Source: DASQPR01 sp963797675 (GTDB lineage Bacteria; Actinomycetota; Actinomycetes; Mycobacteriales; Micromonosporaceae). From it: DNA of 64,000 nucleotides. Below, in pieces: positions 45,254-53,842 of the stretch. A program made the translations under genes and the position numbers. The stretch spans positions 62,001 through 126,000 of the forward strand of contig CAWCQQ010000001.1 in the NCBI GenBank assembly GCA_963797675.1, written 5' to 3'. How positions within the stretch are numbered: the stretch's first letter is position 1; every line of letters starts with the position of its first letter. The notes beneath the pieces are model-generated. The model was not told the DNA's origin, searched no databases, and worked only from the letters and a program-made list of their open reading frames with translations.

Positions 45254-46624
45254 TCAGCTCACCCGAATCCATGTCTGGCTGGAGTTCTGCCGGTACCCGT
45301 ACGGTTTCGGGCCGCTGCTGGTCTGCACCGTCACCGTCGCGGTATTGCCGCTGGCGGTGAGATCGACGATGCCGGTAACGCCGCCCTTCCCGACCGCCAC
45401 GAGCTGCGGTCCGCTCAGAAGTCCGTTGCCCAGCTGCTCGGCAAAGACCGCGGCCGTCGTGAGTGCACCGGAGCCCTTTTCGGTGACCCACACGAACGCT
45501 TCGTTGGTGCCGGCGTAGTCGGTGACGATGGCGGTGTGCTGGATCGTGAACGTGACCGACTCCAGGCTGTACGAGCCATCCGCGTGCTTGACGGCGTACG
45601 TCTGGAACCCGACGCCGTTGACCATCCGGACCAGGCTGCCCTGGATGCAGCCGCCGCTGCACGGGTACGCCATATCGAATGCGATCGTCGCGTTGCCCAG
45701 GTCGACGTCCGTGATGTCGGCCGGGTACGCCGGGAACGTGGTCGGTCCGGACACCTGCTGGAAAGCACCGCCGACGAACCGGTAACCGCGCACCTGCTCA
45801 GGCTCGCGCGGGCCGCCGTCGTTGAAGTGGTCGCCGTCCACCTCGACGAGGACCGTTTGGCCGGACACCCCGACGGTGAGGTCGTCGTAGTCGAGGATGT
45901 GATGATCGTTCGTGGCGACGACGAAGCCGAGCGTGCGTACCGTGCCGTTCGGCATCACCCGGACCGCCAACAACTCGTGCGGATGGACTGAACCGTTGGA
46001 GTCGCACGACACGCTGATCACCGCTTCGTCCGCGGAGTTCCCGTCGAGATCGGCGTACACGACGGGAGCCAGGCCGGTGTTCGTGCTGGCCTCGTAGTGC
46101 AGGTTGTAATCGCTCTGGTAGGCGGTGGTCGCCGAGGCCTTACCGTGGGCGAAGGAGAACACGCCGGTCGGGCACCACTGGGCGTAGCCCGGCCATGCCG
46201 GCATGGTGATCGACGCGTTGAGGATCGTCTGGGTACGCGGATCCACGCGATTCGACGGCGGTATGGCCGGCAGCGTCGGACCGGAATCGGGTGGGGTCGT
46301 CGCCGACGGAGACAGCGACGCCGACGGCGACACCGACGGAGACGGGGACGGGGACGGAGACACCGACGGAGACAGCGACACCGACGCCGCCGCGGTTGAC
46401 GGCGGCGCATTGCTGGAGTGGGACGTCACGGCGTACGTCGCCAGCGGCACCGCGATGATCAGTGCGCTCAAGATGCTGAGAGCCGCCGTTTGGACCGTAC
46501 GGCGACGGCGAACCGTGTTTCGTACCGCGGCCGTGCCGGTGATTTTGACACTGGGTCCGGCGGCCTGCGCGAAGTCGTCGAACGCGCCGTAGATGAGATC
46601 GTCATCGAAGTTCGGGTCGGACAT
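45254..46624 (-). CDS. Single-pass membrane protein downstream of a sigma-like gene, possible anti-sigma partner
   Basis: A 456-residue protein with a cytoplasmic N-terminus of about 45 residues (DDDLIYGAFDDFAQAAG, then basic VRNTVRRRRTVQ), one membrane helix (about 46-66) and a Ser/Pro-rich stalk (SPSVSPSPSPSPSVSPS). A large extracytoplasmic domain follows, with GLAPVVYADLDGNSADEAVI and VLVEVDGDHFNDGGPREP, reminiscent of VCBS/FG-GAP beta-propeller-like calcium loops. AAGGGA precedes the ATG at 46624. It starts 3 bases after the sigma-like gene ends, so it is probably its membrane partner. No ZAS zinc motif is visible, so this is inference from order. Confidence 0.75.
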   Translation of the reverse strand: MSDPNFDDDLIYGAFDDFAQAAGPSVKITGTAAVRNTVRRRRTVQTAALSILSALIIAVPLATYAVTSHSSNAPPSTAAASVSLSPSVSPSPSPSPSVSPSASLSPSATTPPDSGPTLPAIPPSNRVDPRTQTILNASITMPAWPGYAQWCPTGVFSFAHGKASATTAYQSDYNLHYEASTNTGLAPVVYADLDGNSADEAVISVSCDSNGSVHPHELLAVRVMPNGTVRTLGFVVATNDHHILDYDDLTVGVSGQTVLVEVDGDHFNDGGPREPEQVRGYRFVGGAFQQVSGPTTFPAYPADITDVDLGNATIAFDMAYPCSGGCIQGSLVRMVNGVGFQTYAVKHADGSYSLESVTFTIQHTAIVTDYAGTNEAFVWVTEKGSGALTTAAVFAEQLGNGLLSGPQLVAVGKGGVTGIVDLTASGNTATVTVQTSSGPKPYGYRQNSSQTWIRVS

Positions 46625-46626
46625 GA

Positions 46627-47100
46627 TCAATTTCCCTTCTGAAGTGCGGCGGCCAGAGCAGATTTGCCCCGGCTGAGACGGGTCCCGGCGACCGAGCCGG
46701 CGATGTTTTCCTGCGCCGCGATGTCCTCGATCGACATCCGCGCCATGACGTGCATGATGACGACCCGACGTTCCGCCGACGGCAGTGTCGCCAGGGCCCG
46801 GATCAGACGATCCGGTGACGTCGTGGCGCGGCGGGCACGTTTGGACGCGAGCGCCCAAGCGGTGCTGCTCACCCACACGATCGGGTCGTGGTGGCGCTGA
46901 ATCGACTTCCACTTGGACAGAGCACGACCGAACGCCTCGTCGACCGTTGCCCGGGCCGCCTCGAGGTCACCGAGGTACGCGTACAGCTGCAGCGTCAAGT
47001 GCTGCGCGCCGGCGGCGTACAACGCGTCGAAGTCGTCCTGCGCTCTCGATCTCGCGTCCTGGGTCGCAAATGCGGAACCCGGATGGGTGGACACCGTCAT
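46627..47100 (-). CDS. Degenerate sigma-70-family protein (SigE-like)
   Basis: A 157-residue protein related to ECF/SigE-family sigma factors. Region 2 similarity is seen in DFDALYAAGAQHLTLQLYAYLGD and KWKSIQRHHDPIVWVSSTAW. The region 4 helix-turn-helix is RRVVIMHVMARMSIEDIAAQ and NIAGSVAGTRLSRGKSALA. It is a close paralogue of the sigma gene 100 bases upstream, but shorter in the linker and with several substitutions at positions conserved there (VQEAFCRAF becomes VDEAFGRAL). AAGGAAGG precedes ATG 47100. Promoter recognition may be altered or it may act through its membrane partner. Confidence 0.8.
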   Translation of the reverse strand: MTVSTHPGSAFATQDARSRAQDDFDALYAAGAQHLTLQLYAYLGDLEAARATVDEAFGRALSKWKSIQRHHDPIVWVSSTAWALASKRARRATTSPDRLIRALATLPSAERRVVIMHVMARMSIEDIAAQENIAGSVAGTRLSRGKSALAAALQKGN

Positions 47101-47200
47101 CTGATCCTTCCTTCGACTTGCGCGAACCGGCGTTGATGCCGGGTTGCATCGAGGACACGCGGAAGGGAGCGGTTCGGTTCCAGGGAATTTTCGGGAATCT

Positions 47201-47686
47201 CTACGGACGCAGGACCTGCGCCAATGCGGCCCGGCCACGGCTGAGCCGGCTCTTCACCGTGCCGTCCGCGATGTGTTCATGTGCTGCGATCTCCGCGACC
47301 GACATCTGCGCCATGTAGTGCATAACGACCGCACGGCGCTGGTCGACCGGCAACGTCGCGAGCGCACGGGTCAACGCGACGCGATCCGGGTCCGGACCGG
47401 CGAGCGACTCCTCACGCTGGCGGACCAGAAAGTTGAGTGCGGTGACCCGGCGCCGGAACCGGCTGGTTGCGAGGTTCCAGGCGACCCGCCGCACCCAGGC
47501 GACCGGGTCGTCATAGCGCCGGATCGACGTCCACCGGGCGAACGCACGGCAGAACGCCTCCTGCACGACGTCCTGCGCCTCGCCGAGATCACCGAGGTAC
47601 GCGTACAGCTGGAGGGTCAGTCGCTGGAAATGGGCGGCGTACAGCGCGTCGAAGTCGGCTTCGGCTTCGGTCGGCGCGGAGGTCAC
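47201..47686 (-). CDS. SigE-family sigma factor
   Basis: A 161-residue sigma-70-family factor. Region 2 covers DFDALYAAHFQRLTLQLYAY, DLGEAQDVVQEAFCRAFARW and SIRRYDDPVAWVRRVAWNLA. Region 4 covers LPVDQRRAVVMHYMAQMSVA and EIAAHEHIADGTVKSRLSRG. The GTG at 47686 is chosen as the nearest start before the conserved DFDALYAA; the frame is open much further upstream without family sequence. It would direct RNA polymerase to an alternative promoter set. It lies divergent to the PHP–UvrD gene with a 97-base gap. Confidence 0.87.
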   Translation of the reverse strand: MTSAPTEAEADFDALYAAHFQRLTLQLYAYLGDLGEAQDVVQEAFCRAFARWTSIRRYDDPVAWVRRVAWNLATSRFRRRVTALNFLVRQREESLAGPDPDRVALTRALATLPVDQRRAVVMHYMAQMSVAEIAAHEHIADGTVKSRLSRGRAALAQVLRP

Positions 47687-47783
47687 GGCAGCAGAGTAAC
47701 GATCGGATGCACCTCTTGTACGCCCCGAAAACCGCACGTCAGAACCGTGCATCGCGTGGCGGGATGCGCATCGGTTCGCGGGC

Positions 47784-50700
47784 ATGCCAGGATGCGACGT
47801 GCCCCCAACCACGCCCGTCTCTGCGCGCAGCGATCGCGTCGGCACCGGCTGGATCGCCGACCTGCACATCCACTCGAAGTATTCGCGGGCGTGCAGCCGG
47901 GACCTGACCACCGCAACGCTGGCCGCCGGCGCCGCGACCAAGGGCATCACGCTGCTCGGCACCGGCGACTTCACGCACCCGGCGTGGTACGCCCACCTGC
48001 GCGAATCCCTGATCGAAGCCGAACCCGGCCTCTACCAACTCCGGGCCGACCACAGCCCGCATACGCTGCCGCCGACGGTGGCCGATCACCGCGTCCGGTT
48101 CATGTTGTCGGTCGAGATCTCCACGATCTACAAGCGCGACGACCGTACGCGTAAGGTGCACCACCTCGTCTACATGCCGGATCTCGCCGCGGCCGAACGC
48201 TTCAACACCCGGCTCGGACGGGTCGGCAATCTCGGCTCGGACGGTCGCCCGATTCTCGGCCTCGATTCCCGCGATCTGCTGGAGATCACACTCGACGCCA
48301 GCCCGGACGCGTTCCTCGTACCGGCCCACATCTGGACGCCGTGGTTCTCCGCCCTCGGTTCGAAATCCGGATTCGATCGGATCGCGGATTGCTACGCCGA
48401 CCTGTCCGACCACATCTTCGCGGTCGAGACCGGCCTGTCCAGCGACCCGGAGATGAACTGGCGGGTCTCCAGCCTCGACCGATACCGGCTCGTCTCCAAC
48501 TCGGACGCGCATTCGCTGCCGGCCCTCGGCCGCGAGGCAACGGTCCTGTCCGCCCCGCTCGACTACTTCGCGGTCCGCAACGCCCTCAAGACCGCCGACG
48601 GTCTGGTCGGCACGCTGGAATTCTTCCCGGAAGAGGGGAAATACCACGCGGACGGCCACCGCGCATGCGGTGTCAACTGGTCACCTCAACAGACCAAAGC
48701 CAACGGCGGAGTGTGTACGGGCTGCGGCAAGCCGGTGACCGTCGGCGTGGCCGCCCGGATCGACGAGCTGGCCGATCGCGCCGACGGTTCCCGGCCACCC
48801 GGCGAACCGCCGCACGTCGAGCACCTGCTTGCACTCGGGGAGATCCTCGGCGAGATCAACCGCGTCGGTCCACGTACGAAGACGGTCACCACGAAGCTCG
48901 ACCAGCTCGTCGCCGCGCTCGGGCCGGAGCTGCACATCCTCCGGCAGGCACCGCTCGACGACATCACCCGTGCCGGAGGTGAGCTGGTCGGCGAGGCGAT
49001 TCGCCGACTCCGGGCCGGTGAGGTGACCCGAATCAGCGGGTACGACGGCGAATACGGCGTAATCCGGCTGTTCGACCCGAGCGAGATCAGCTACGCGACC
49101 TCCGGCGTGGATGCGCTGTTCGACCTGCCCGAACCTGCCGTCCGAGCGAAGCCCCGCGCGGCCGTCGCGAAGGCACCACAGCCCCGCAAGCCACGCGAGA
49201 AGATCGCGCCACCGCCGCCGATCGCACCCGAACCGTCGCCGCACGAGCCGTTTGAGCCGATGCTCGCCGGCATGGAGGACGTCGGCACCGGACTGCTCGA
49301 CCGTCTGGACGCGATGCAACGGGTGGCCGCCTCCGCGCCGGGCGGACCGATGCTGATCGTCGCCGGCCCCGGAACCGGCAAAACCCGTACGCTGACCCAC
49401 CGGATCGCGTACCTCTGTGCCGACATGGATGTGTTTCCGGAGGAGTGCCTCGCGATCACGTTCACCCGACGCGCCGCCGGTGAGGTCGCGGAGCGGCTCG
49501 GCGCACTGCTCGGGCCGGTGGCCGAGGACGTGACCGTGTCCACGTTCCACGCGCTGTGCCTCGCGATCCTCCGGGAGCACCCGGACGCGGCCGGCCTGCC
49601 GGCGGGTTTCCGGGTGACCGACGAGGACGGCGACGAGACCGGCGATGTCGATCTCGATCAGCTTGTACCGCTGGTGGTCGAGGCGTTCCGGAGCCGGCCC
49701 GACCTGGTCGACAAGTACCGAGCCCGGTGGCCGTGGATCTTCGTGGACGAGTACCAGGACGTCGACGCATCGCAGTACGAGCTGCTTCAACTGCTCGTAC
49801 CGGCGGATGGCAACCTGTGCGCGATCGGCGATCCGGATCAGGCGATCTACTCGTTCCGCGGTGCCGACGTGTCGTTCTTCCTGCGGTTTGCCGAGGATTA
49901 CGCGGATGCCCGGGTGGTCCGGCTGACCCGGAACTACCGATCGTCGGCGCCGATCCTCGCGACCGCGGTCCAAGCGATCGCCCCGTCCACGCTGGTCCGC
50001 GGCCGGCGCCTCGAACCGGCTCGACTCGACCCGGAAGCGCCGCAGGTCGGTCTCTACCCGGCGGCCAGCGTGGAAGACGAGGCCGACTTCGTCCTCCGTA
50101 CGATCGACGAGCTGGTCGGCGGCCTCTCGCACGGCTCGCTGGACTCCGGTCGGATCGACAGCCGAGCCGGCATCTCCGGCACGATCTCGTTCAACGACAT
50201 TGCCGTCCTCTACCGGACGGATGCCCAGGCGGCGCCGATCGTGGACGCGCTGACCCGAGGTGGCGTACCGACGCAGAAGCGTTCGCATGATCGCCTGCGG
50301 GATCGGCCCGGCGTCGCTGCGATCGCACGTGAGCTGCGCTTCGTCGGAGGATCCGGACCGATCTCGGCATCGATGCGCGAAGCCGCCGCCCGGATCGTCG
50401 GCCGGCTGCGCGTACCGACTCTGGACCCGGCGCCGCACGAGGCTCGGCTCACCGAGGCGGACCTGCACCTGGCCGTCGATGTCCTCGGCCCGCTTGCCGC
50501 CCGATCCGGCGACGATCTGGAGACGTTCCTGAGTGACATCGCTACCGGCGCCGACGTGGATGCCCTGGATCCGCGCGCACAGGCAGTCACATTGCTGACA
50601 CTTCACGCCTCGAAAGGGCTCGAGTTTCCGGTCGTGTTCGTCGTCGGGTGCGAGGACGGTCTGCTTCCGTTGCGGTTCCCGGGGCAGCCGACATCCGCCG

Positions 50701-50915
50701 ATGACGTCGCCGAGGAGCGCCGGCTGTTCTTCGTCGGACTCACCCGTGCGCAGGACAGACTGTTCGTCAGCCACGCGAGACGACGGTTCTCACGCGGCGC
50801 CAAGCGCGAGACGAGCCCGTCGCGCTTCTTCGATTCCATCGATCCCCGTCTGTTCGAGCACCGTGGCGAGCAGGCTCCGCGCCGACCGAAGGATCAGCAG
50901 TTGCGGCTGCTGTGA
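47784..50915 (+). CDS. PHP-domain / UvrD-helicase fusion protein
   Basis: A 1043-residue two-part enzyme. Residues 20-300 form a PHP metal-dependent phosphoesterase domain: ADLHIHSKYSRA, GTGDFTHP, MLSVEIST, VETGLSSD and SNSDAHS. A Cys cluster (ACGVNW ... CTGCGK) and a helical region lead to a Pro-rich linker (about 450-490). The C-terminal half is an SF1A helicase with LIVAGPGTGKT (Walker A), ITFTRRAAGEVAERL, VSTFHALCL, FVDEYQDVDASQYELL (Walker B), NYRSS, TLHASKGLEFPVVF and VGLTRAQDRL. Each part is complete. Both parts suggest DNA repair or processing of nucleic-acid ends. Confidence 0.93.
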   Translation: MPGCDVPPTTPVSARSDRVGTGWIADLHIHSKYSRACSRDLTTATLAAGAATKGITLLGTGDFTHPAWYAHLRESLIEAEPGLYQLRADHSPHTLPPTVADHRVRFMLSVEISTIYKRDDRTRKVHHLVYMPDLAAAERFNTRLGRVGNLGSDGRPILGLDSRDLLEITLDASPDAFLVPAHIWTPWFSALGSKSGFDRIADCYADLSDHIFAVETGLSSDPEMNWRVSSLDRYRLVSNSDAHSLPALGREATVLSAPLDYFAVRNALKTADGLVGTLEFFPEEGKYHADGHRACGVNWSPQQTKANGGVCTGCGKPVTVGVAARIDELADRADGSRPPGEPPHVEHLLALGEILGEINRVGPRTKTVTTKLDQLVAALGPELHILRQAPLDDITRAGGELVGEAIRRLRAGEVTRISGYDGEYGVIRLFDPSEISYATSGVDALFDLPEPAVRAKPRAAVAKAPQPRKPREKIAPPPPIAPEPSPHEPFEPMLAGMEDVGTGLLDRLDAMQRVAASAPGGPMLIVAGPGTGKTRTLTHRIAYLCADMDVFPEECLAITFTRRAAGEVAERLGALLGPVAEDVTVSTFHALCLAILREHPDAAGLPAGFRVTDEDGDETGDVDLDQLVPLVVEAFRSRPDLVDKYRARWPWIFVDEYQDVDASQYELLQLLVPADGNLCAIGDPDQAIYSFRGADVSFFLRFAEDYADARVVRLTRNYRSSAPILATAVQAIAPSTLVRGRRLEPARLDPEAPQVGLYPAASVEDEADFVLRTIDELVGGLSHGSLDSGRIDSRAGISGTISFNDIAVLYRTDAQAAPIVDALTRGGVPTQKRSHDRLRDRPGVAAIARELRFVGGSGPISASMREAAARIVGRLRVPTLDPAPHEARLTEADLHLAVDVLGPLAARSGDDLETFLSDIATGADVDALDPRAQAVTLLTLHASKGLEFPVVFVVGCEDGLLPLRFPGQPTSADDVAEERRLFFVGLTRAQDRLFVSHARRRFSRGAKRETSPSRFFDSIDPRLFEHRGEQAPRRPKDQQLRLL

Positions 50916-50999
50916 TGCGAGGTCCACTGTTCGGTCATGGTTTCCCATGACAGGGGGCGATACCGTATCTGGCGCTGACGGAGTCCAACGGAGGTTTTG

Positions 51000-51773
51000 A
51001 TGTCTACCTATGGCTCAAGTGGTGACCACGAACCGCCTACCGACCCGTGGACGGACGAAACCGTGCGGGTCCCGCCGCCCGCACCGGTGGCACAACCCCC
51101 GGTGAACCCCGTGACCCCGGCGCCCGCCGGCCCGACCGTGGTCTACCCGCCGGCGGCGGCTCCCCAGTCGGTGCCGCCGGCCACGTACCAGCCGGCGCCA
51201 CAGCCGGCGACCTACCAACCCGGACAGGCCGCCTACCCGCCGCAGCAGCCTGCCTACCAGCCGCCACCCCCGGCCACCTATCAACCACCGGCTGCCTACC
51301 AGCCACCACCCACCCCCTACCAGCCCCAGCAGGATTACCAGCCCGGATACGCCCAGCCTGCGTACGGGCAGCAGCCGGCGTACGCCCAGCCGTATGACGA
51401 GCAGCCACAACAGCAGTGGGCGGCGCCGAAGCAGCGCTCCGCGCTCGTTCCGGTGCTCCTCACGCTCCTCGTGGTGATCGTGGTCGCCGGCATCAGTATC
51501 GGCATCTACCTGCTCAAGACCCGGACGACGACCGTGCCGGAGACGATCCCGGCCGTGGGTACGTGCGTGAAGTCCAACGGCCAGGCGTACCCGAACGCCA
51601 AGCTCAACCCGGTCGACTGTGGCGTGTCGGGCAGTTACACCGTGATCAAGGAACAGGCGAATACGTCGGACAAGGCGTTCTGCAACGGCGTCGCCAACGT
51701 GAACGAGATCTTCACGTTCACCGCCAGCAGCTCGGTCGGCCAGGACTACGTGCTCTGCCTCAAACAGAATTAG
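51000..51773 (+). CDS. Proline/tyrosine-rich membrane protein with extracytoplasmic Cys domain
   Basis: A 257-residue protein. The first 145 residues are Pro-rich and disordered, with recurring YQP(P/A) units (PATYQPAPQPATYQPGQAA). One membrane helix follows (VPVLLTLLVVIVVAGISIGIYL), then an 80-residue external domain with four cysteines (GTCVKS, VDCGVSG, AFCNGV, VLCLKQN) that could pair as disulfides. This layout resembles actinobacterial LppU/SCO3402-type proteins, with no assigned activity. GGAGG precedes ATG 51000. A hairpin terminator follows. Confidence 0.78.
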   Translation: MSTYGSSGDHEPPTDPWTDETVRVPPPAPVAQPPVNPVTPAPAGPTVVYPPAAAPQSVPPATYQPAPQPATYQPGQAAYPPQQPAYQPPPPATYQPPAAYQPPPTPYQPQQDYQPGYAQPAYGQQPAYAQPYDEQPQQQWAAPKQRSALVPVLLTLLVVIVVAGISIGIYLLKTRTTTVPETIPAVGTCVKSNGQAYPNAKLNPVDCGVSGSYTVIKEQANTSDKAFCNGVANVNEIFTFTASSSVGQDYVLCLKQN

Positions 51774-51794
51774 CTCGGCTGTTCGAAAATTTAG

Positions 51795-51825
51795 CGGCGA
51801 GTCGGTTGACCCAACCGGCTCGCCG
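51795..51825 (+). terminator. Intrinsic hairpin after the proline-rich membrane protein
   Basis: CGGCGAG-T-CGGTTG (51795-51808) and CAACCG-G-CTCGCCG (51812-51825) form a 14-base-pair stem including one G·U, with a 3-base loop. It sits 21 bases after the stop codon. Confidence 0.75.
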
Positions 51826-51841
51826 TTATAGCGTCTGGTCC

Positions 51842-51857
51842 TAGAACATCTGTTCTA
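51842..51857. promoter_or_regulatory. GAAC-N4-GTTC palindrome, LexA-box-like
   Basis: TAGAACATCTGTTCTA is a perfect palindrome apart from its two centre bases and contains GAAC-N4-GTTC, the core of Gram-positive/actinobacterial LexA (SOS) boxes. It lies between the terminator of the preceding gene and the leader dyads of the AAA ATPase gene. LexA binding is inferred from the core only. Confidence 0.5.
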
Positions 51858-51884
51858 CCAATCATTAACTGTGTCCGTCTACGT

Positions 51885-51968
51885 GTCTCTAGCAATTGCG
51901 CTAGAGACCGCTAGATCGTGCTCGACACGCAATTGGCGACTCTACGGACATCTAGCGCTTCGGCTAGA
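51885..51968. promoter_or_regulatory. Two identical dyads TCTAGC-N6-GCTAGA, candidate operators of the AAA ATPase gene
   Basis: The first dyad is at 51888-51905, extended to 9-base arms (GTCTCTAGC ... GCTAGAGAC, 51885-51908). The second is at 51951-51968. Corresponding bases are 63 apart, six turns of B-DNA. A lone GCTAGA half-site lies between them at 51910-51915. This arrangement suits a protein binding two sites on one face of the helix, possibly with a loop. The start codon chosen for the gene lies just beyond. Confidence 0.6.
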
Positions 51969-51980
51969 AAGCCCGATACG

Positions 51981-53204
51981 GTGCCATACGTGGATCCCGT
52001 GCGCAATCCGTACGCTCCCGGCGCTGGCCAGCGCCCGCCCGAACTGGCCGGCCGCGACCGGGAACTGTCCGTCTTCGATGTCGTGCTGGAGCGAGTCGCC
52101 CGCGGCCGCCCGGAACGCAGCCTCGTCCTGACCGGTCTCCGCGGCGTCGGCAAGACCGTGCTGCTCAACACGCTGCGATCCCAGGCCATCAACCGGATGT
52201 GGGGCACCGGCAAGATCGAGGCGCGGCCGGATCAGTCACTGCGCCGCCCGCTCTCGGCCGCGCTGCACATGGCGATCCGCGAGCTGGCACCGCATCATCG
52301 GGCGCCGGACCGGATCGATGACTTCCTGTCCGTCCTCAAGGCGTTCGGCCAGCGCAGCGACGGCAACGCCCCGACGAAGCTGCGGGATCGCTGGCAGCCG
52401 GGCATCGACGTACCCGCGTCATCCGGCCGGGCCGACTCCGGTGACATCGAGATCGACCTGGTCGAGTTACTGGGCGACGCTGCGAGCGTGGCGACCGACG
52501 TCGGCACCGGCATTGCGCTCTACATCGACGAGATGCAGGACGTGTCGCCGTCGGACATCTCGGCTCTCTGCGCCGCCTGTCACGAGCTGTCGCAGACCGG
52601 CGCGCCGCTGATCGTGGTCGGTGCCGGGCTGCCGCATCTGCCGGCCCTACTGAGCGCCGCAAAGTCCTACTCCGAGCGGCTGTTCCGCTACCAACGCATC
52701 GACCGCCTCGATCGCATCTCCGCAGATCAGGCGCTCTGTGCGCCGGCCGCCCGGGAGGACGTCGAGTTTGCCGCCAAGGCCCTGGACGCCCTCTACGACG
52801 CATCCGGCGGCTACCCCTACTTCGTCCAGGCGTACGGGAAGGCCACCTGGGACCACGCGCCGGCCTCGCCGATCACGCCGGACGACGTCCGGGTGGCCGC
52901 GCCCGACGCCGAGGCCGAGTTGGCGGTCGGCTTCTTCGGATCGCGGTTCGAGCGGGCGACGCCCGCCGAGCGCGAGTACATGCGGGCGATGGCGGCGCTG
53001 ACCTCCAACGAGGCGTCCGACATGGATGCCGCCGTACCGACGTCCGACATCGCCCGCGCACTCGATCGCAAACCCGCGAGCCTCTCCCCGGCTCGCGACG
53101 CACTCATCAAGAAAGGCCTGATCTACTGCGGCGAGCGCGGCACGGTCGCGTTCACGGTGCCGCATTTCGGACGCTACCTGCGGACTCAACCCGCGCCCGA
53201 GTGA
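51981..53204 (+). CDS. AAA-type ATP-binding protein of unknown function
   Basis: A 407-residue ATPase of the AAA_16/Orc-like STAND-type fold. It has SLVLTGLRGVGKTVLLNTL (Walker A, near residue 50), IALYIDEMQDVSPSDISALC (Walker B), VVGAGLPHLPALLS (sensor region) and GGYPYFVQAYGKATW near the lid. The C-terminal winged-helix-like part reads VPTSDIARALDRKPASLSPA and DALIKKGLIYCGERGTVAFT. GTG 51981 (or 51990) is chosen because the operators lie upstream; the frame is open to 51918, inside the dyad region. It could act as a DNA-linked switch. Family members are common in actinobacteria without known function. Confidence 0.78.
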   Translation: MPYVDPVRNPYAPGAGQRPPELAGRDRELSVFDVVLERVARGRPERSLVLTGLRGVGKTVLLNTLRSQAINRMWGTGKIEARPDQSLRRPLSAALHMAIRELAPHHRAPDRIDDFLSVLKAFGQRSDGNAPTKLRDRWQPGIDVPASSGRADSGDIEIDLVELLGDAASVATDVGTGIALYIDEMQDVSPSDISALCAACHELSQTGAPLIVVGAGLPHLPALLSAAKSYSERLFRYQRIDRLDRISADQALCAPAAREDVEFAAKALDALYDASGGYPYFVQAYGKATWDHAPASPITPDDVRVAAPDAEAELAVGFFGSRFERATPAEREYMRAMAALTSNEASDMDAAVPTSDIARALDRKPASLSPARDALIKKGLIYCGERGTVAFTVPHFGRYLRTQPAPE

Positions 53205-53265
53205 CCGAGAGTCGAGTAACCGTAAACATCGTGATTTCCCCTCGAAGAACGGGTAAGAACAAACC

Positions 53266-53829
53266 ATGACACCAGTGCGTACGGTCGCCAGAGCGCTGCT
53301 CAGCGCTGTCTTCGTGACGAGTGGCATTCAATCCGTGACGAACCCGGATCGGCTGGTGGAGAAGGCAAAGTCGGTGACCGACAAGGTCGCGCCACTGCTC
53401 GAGAAGTCCGGTCTGCCGCTGCCGACCGATACCCGGACGCTCGTGCAGCTGAACGGCGCCGTCCAGCTCGCCGGCGGTCTCATGCTGATGACGCCGCTGC
53501 GCCGGATCGGCGGCGCGGCACTCGCCGCGTCACTCGTGCCGACCACGCTCGCCGGCCACCCGTTCTGGAAGATCAAGGATCCGGCCGAGCGGGCTGCGCA
53601 TCGGACCCACCTCCTGAAGAACCTCGGCCTGATGGGCGGTGCGCTGCTCGCGGCCGTCGACACCGGCGGCGAACCGAGCCTCCGCTGGCGGGCGAATCGC
53701 CTGGCCGAAGACGCGTCCCGTTCGGTGCAGCGCACGGCGAGGACCGCTCGGGCCAAGTCGAAGATCGCTCGCAGGTCCGCGGCGCTCGGCCGTAAATCGG
53801 CGACGTTCGGCCGCCATCTGGTGGACTAG
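53266..53829 (+). CDS. DoxX-family membrane protein
   Basis: A 187-residue DoxX protein with four predicted hydrophobic segments. RALLSAVFVTSGIQSV is the typical first helix, then VQLNGAVQLAGGLMLM, GAALAASLVPTTLAGHPFW and LLKNLGLMGGALLAAVD. A basic cytoplasmic tail of about 55 residues (ARTARAKSKIARRSAALG) follows. DoxX proteins interact with quinones or oxidative-stress partners in some bacteria; no partner is obvious here. Convergent with moeA, 13 bases apart. Confidence 0.85.
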   Translation: MTPVRTVARALLSAVFVTSGIQSVTNPDRLVEKAKSVTDKVAPLLEKSGLPLPTDTRTLVQLNGAVQLAGGLMLMTPLRRIGGAALAASLVPTTLAGHPFWKIKDPAERAAHRTHLLKNLGLMGGALLAAVDTGGEPSLRWRANRLAEDASRSVQRTARTARAKSKIARRSAALGRKSATFGRHLVD

Positions 53830-53842
53830 GTAAACCGGCAAC

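Noticed and set aside
46203..46592. Plus-strand frame encoding a Gly-Asp-rich calcium-binding-like repeat
   Set aside because: It is the complement of the Ser-Pro stalk of the membrane protein on the minus strand.
48681..50774. 697-codon open frame antisense to the PHP–UvrD gene
   Set aside because: High G+C keeps antisense frames open. The translation is Arg/Asp/Val-rich without motifs, while the sense strand has complete catalytic domains.
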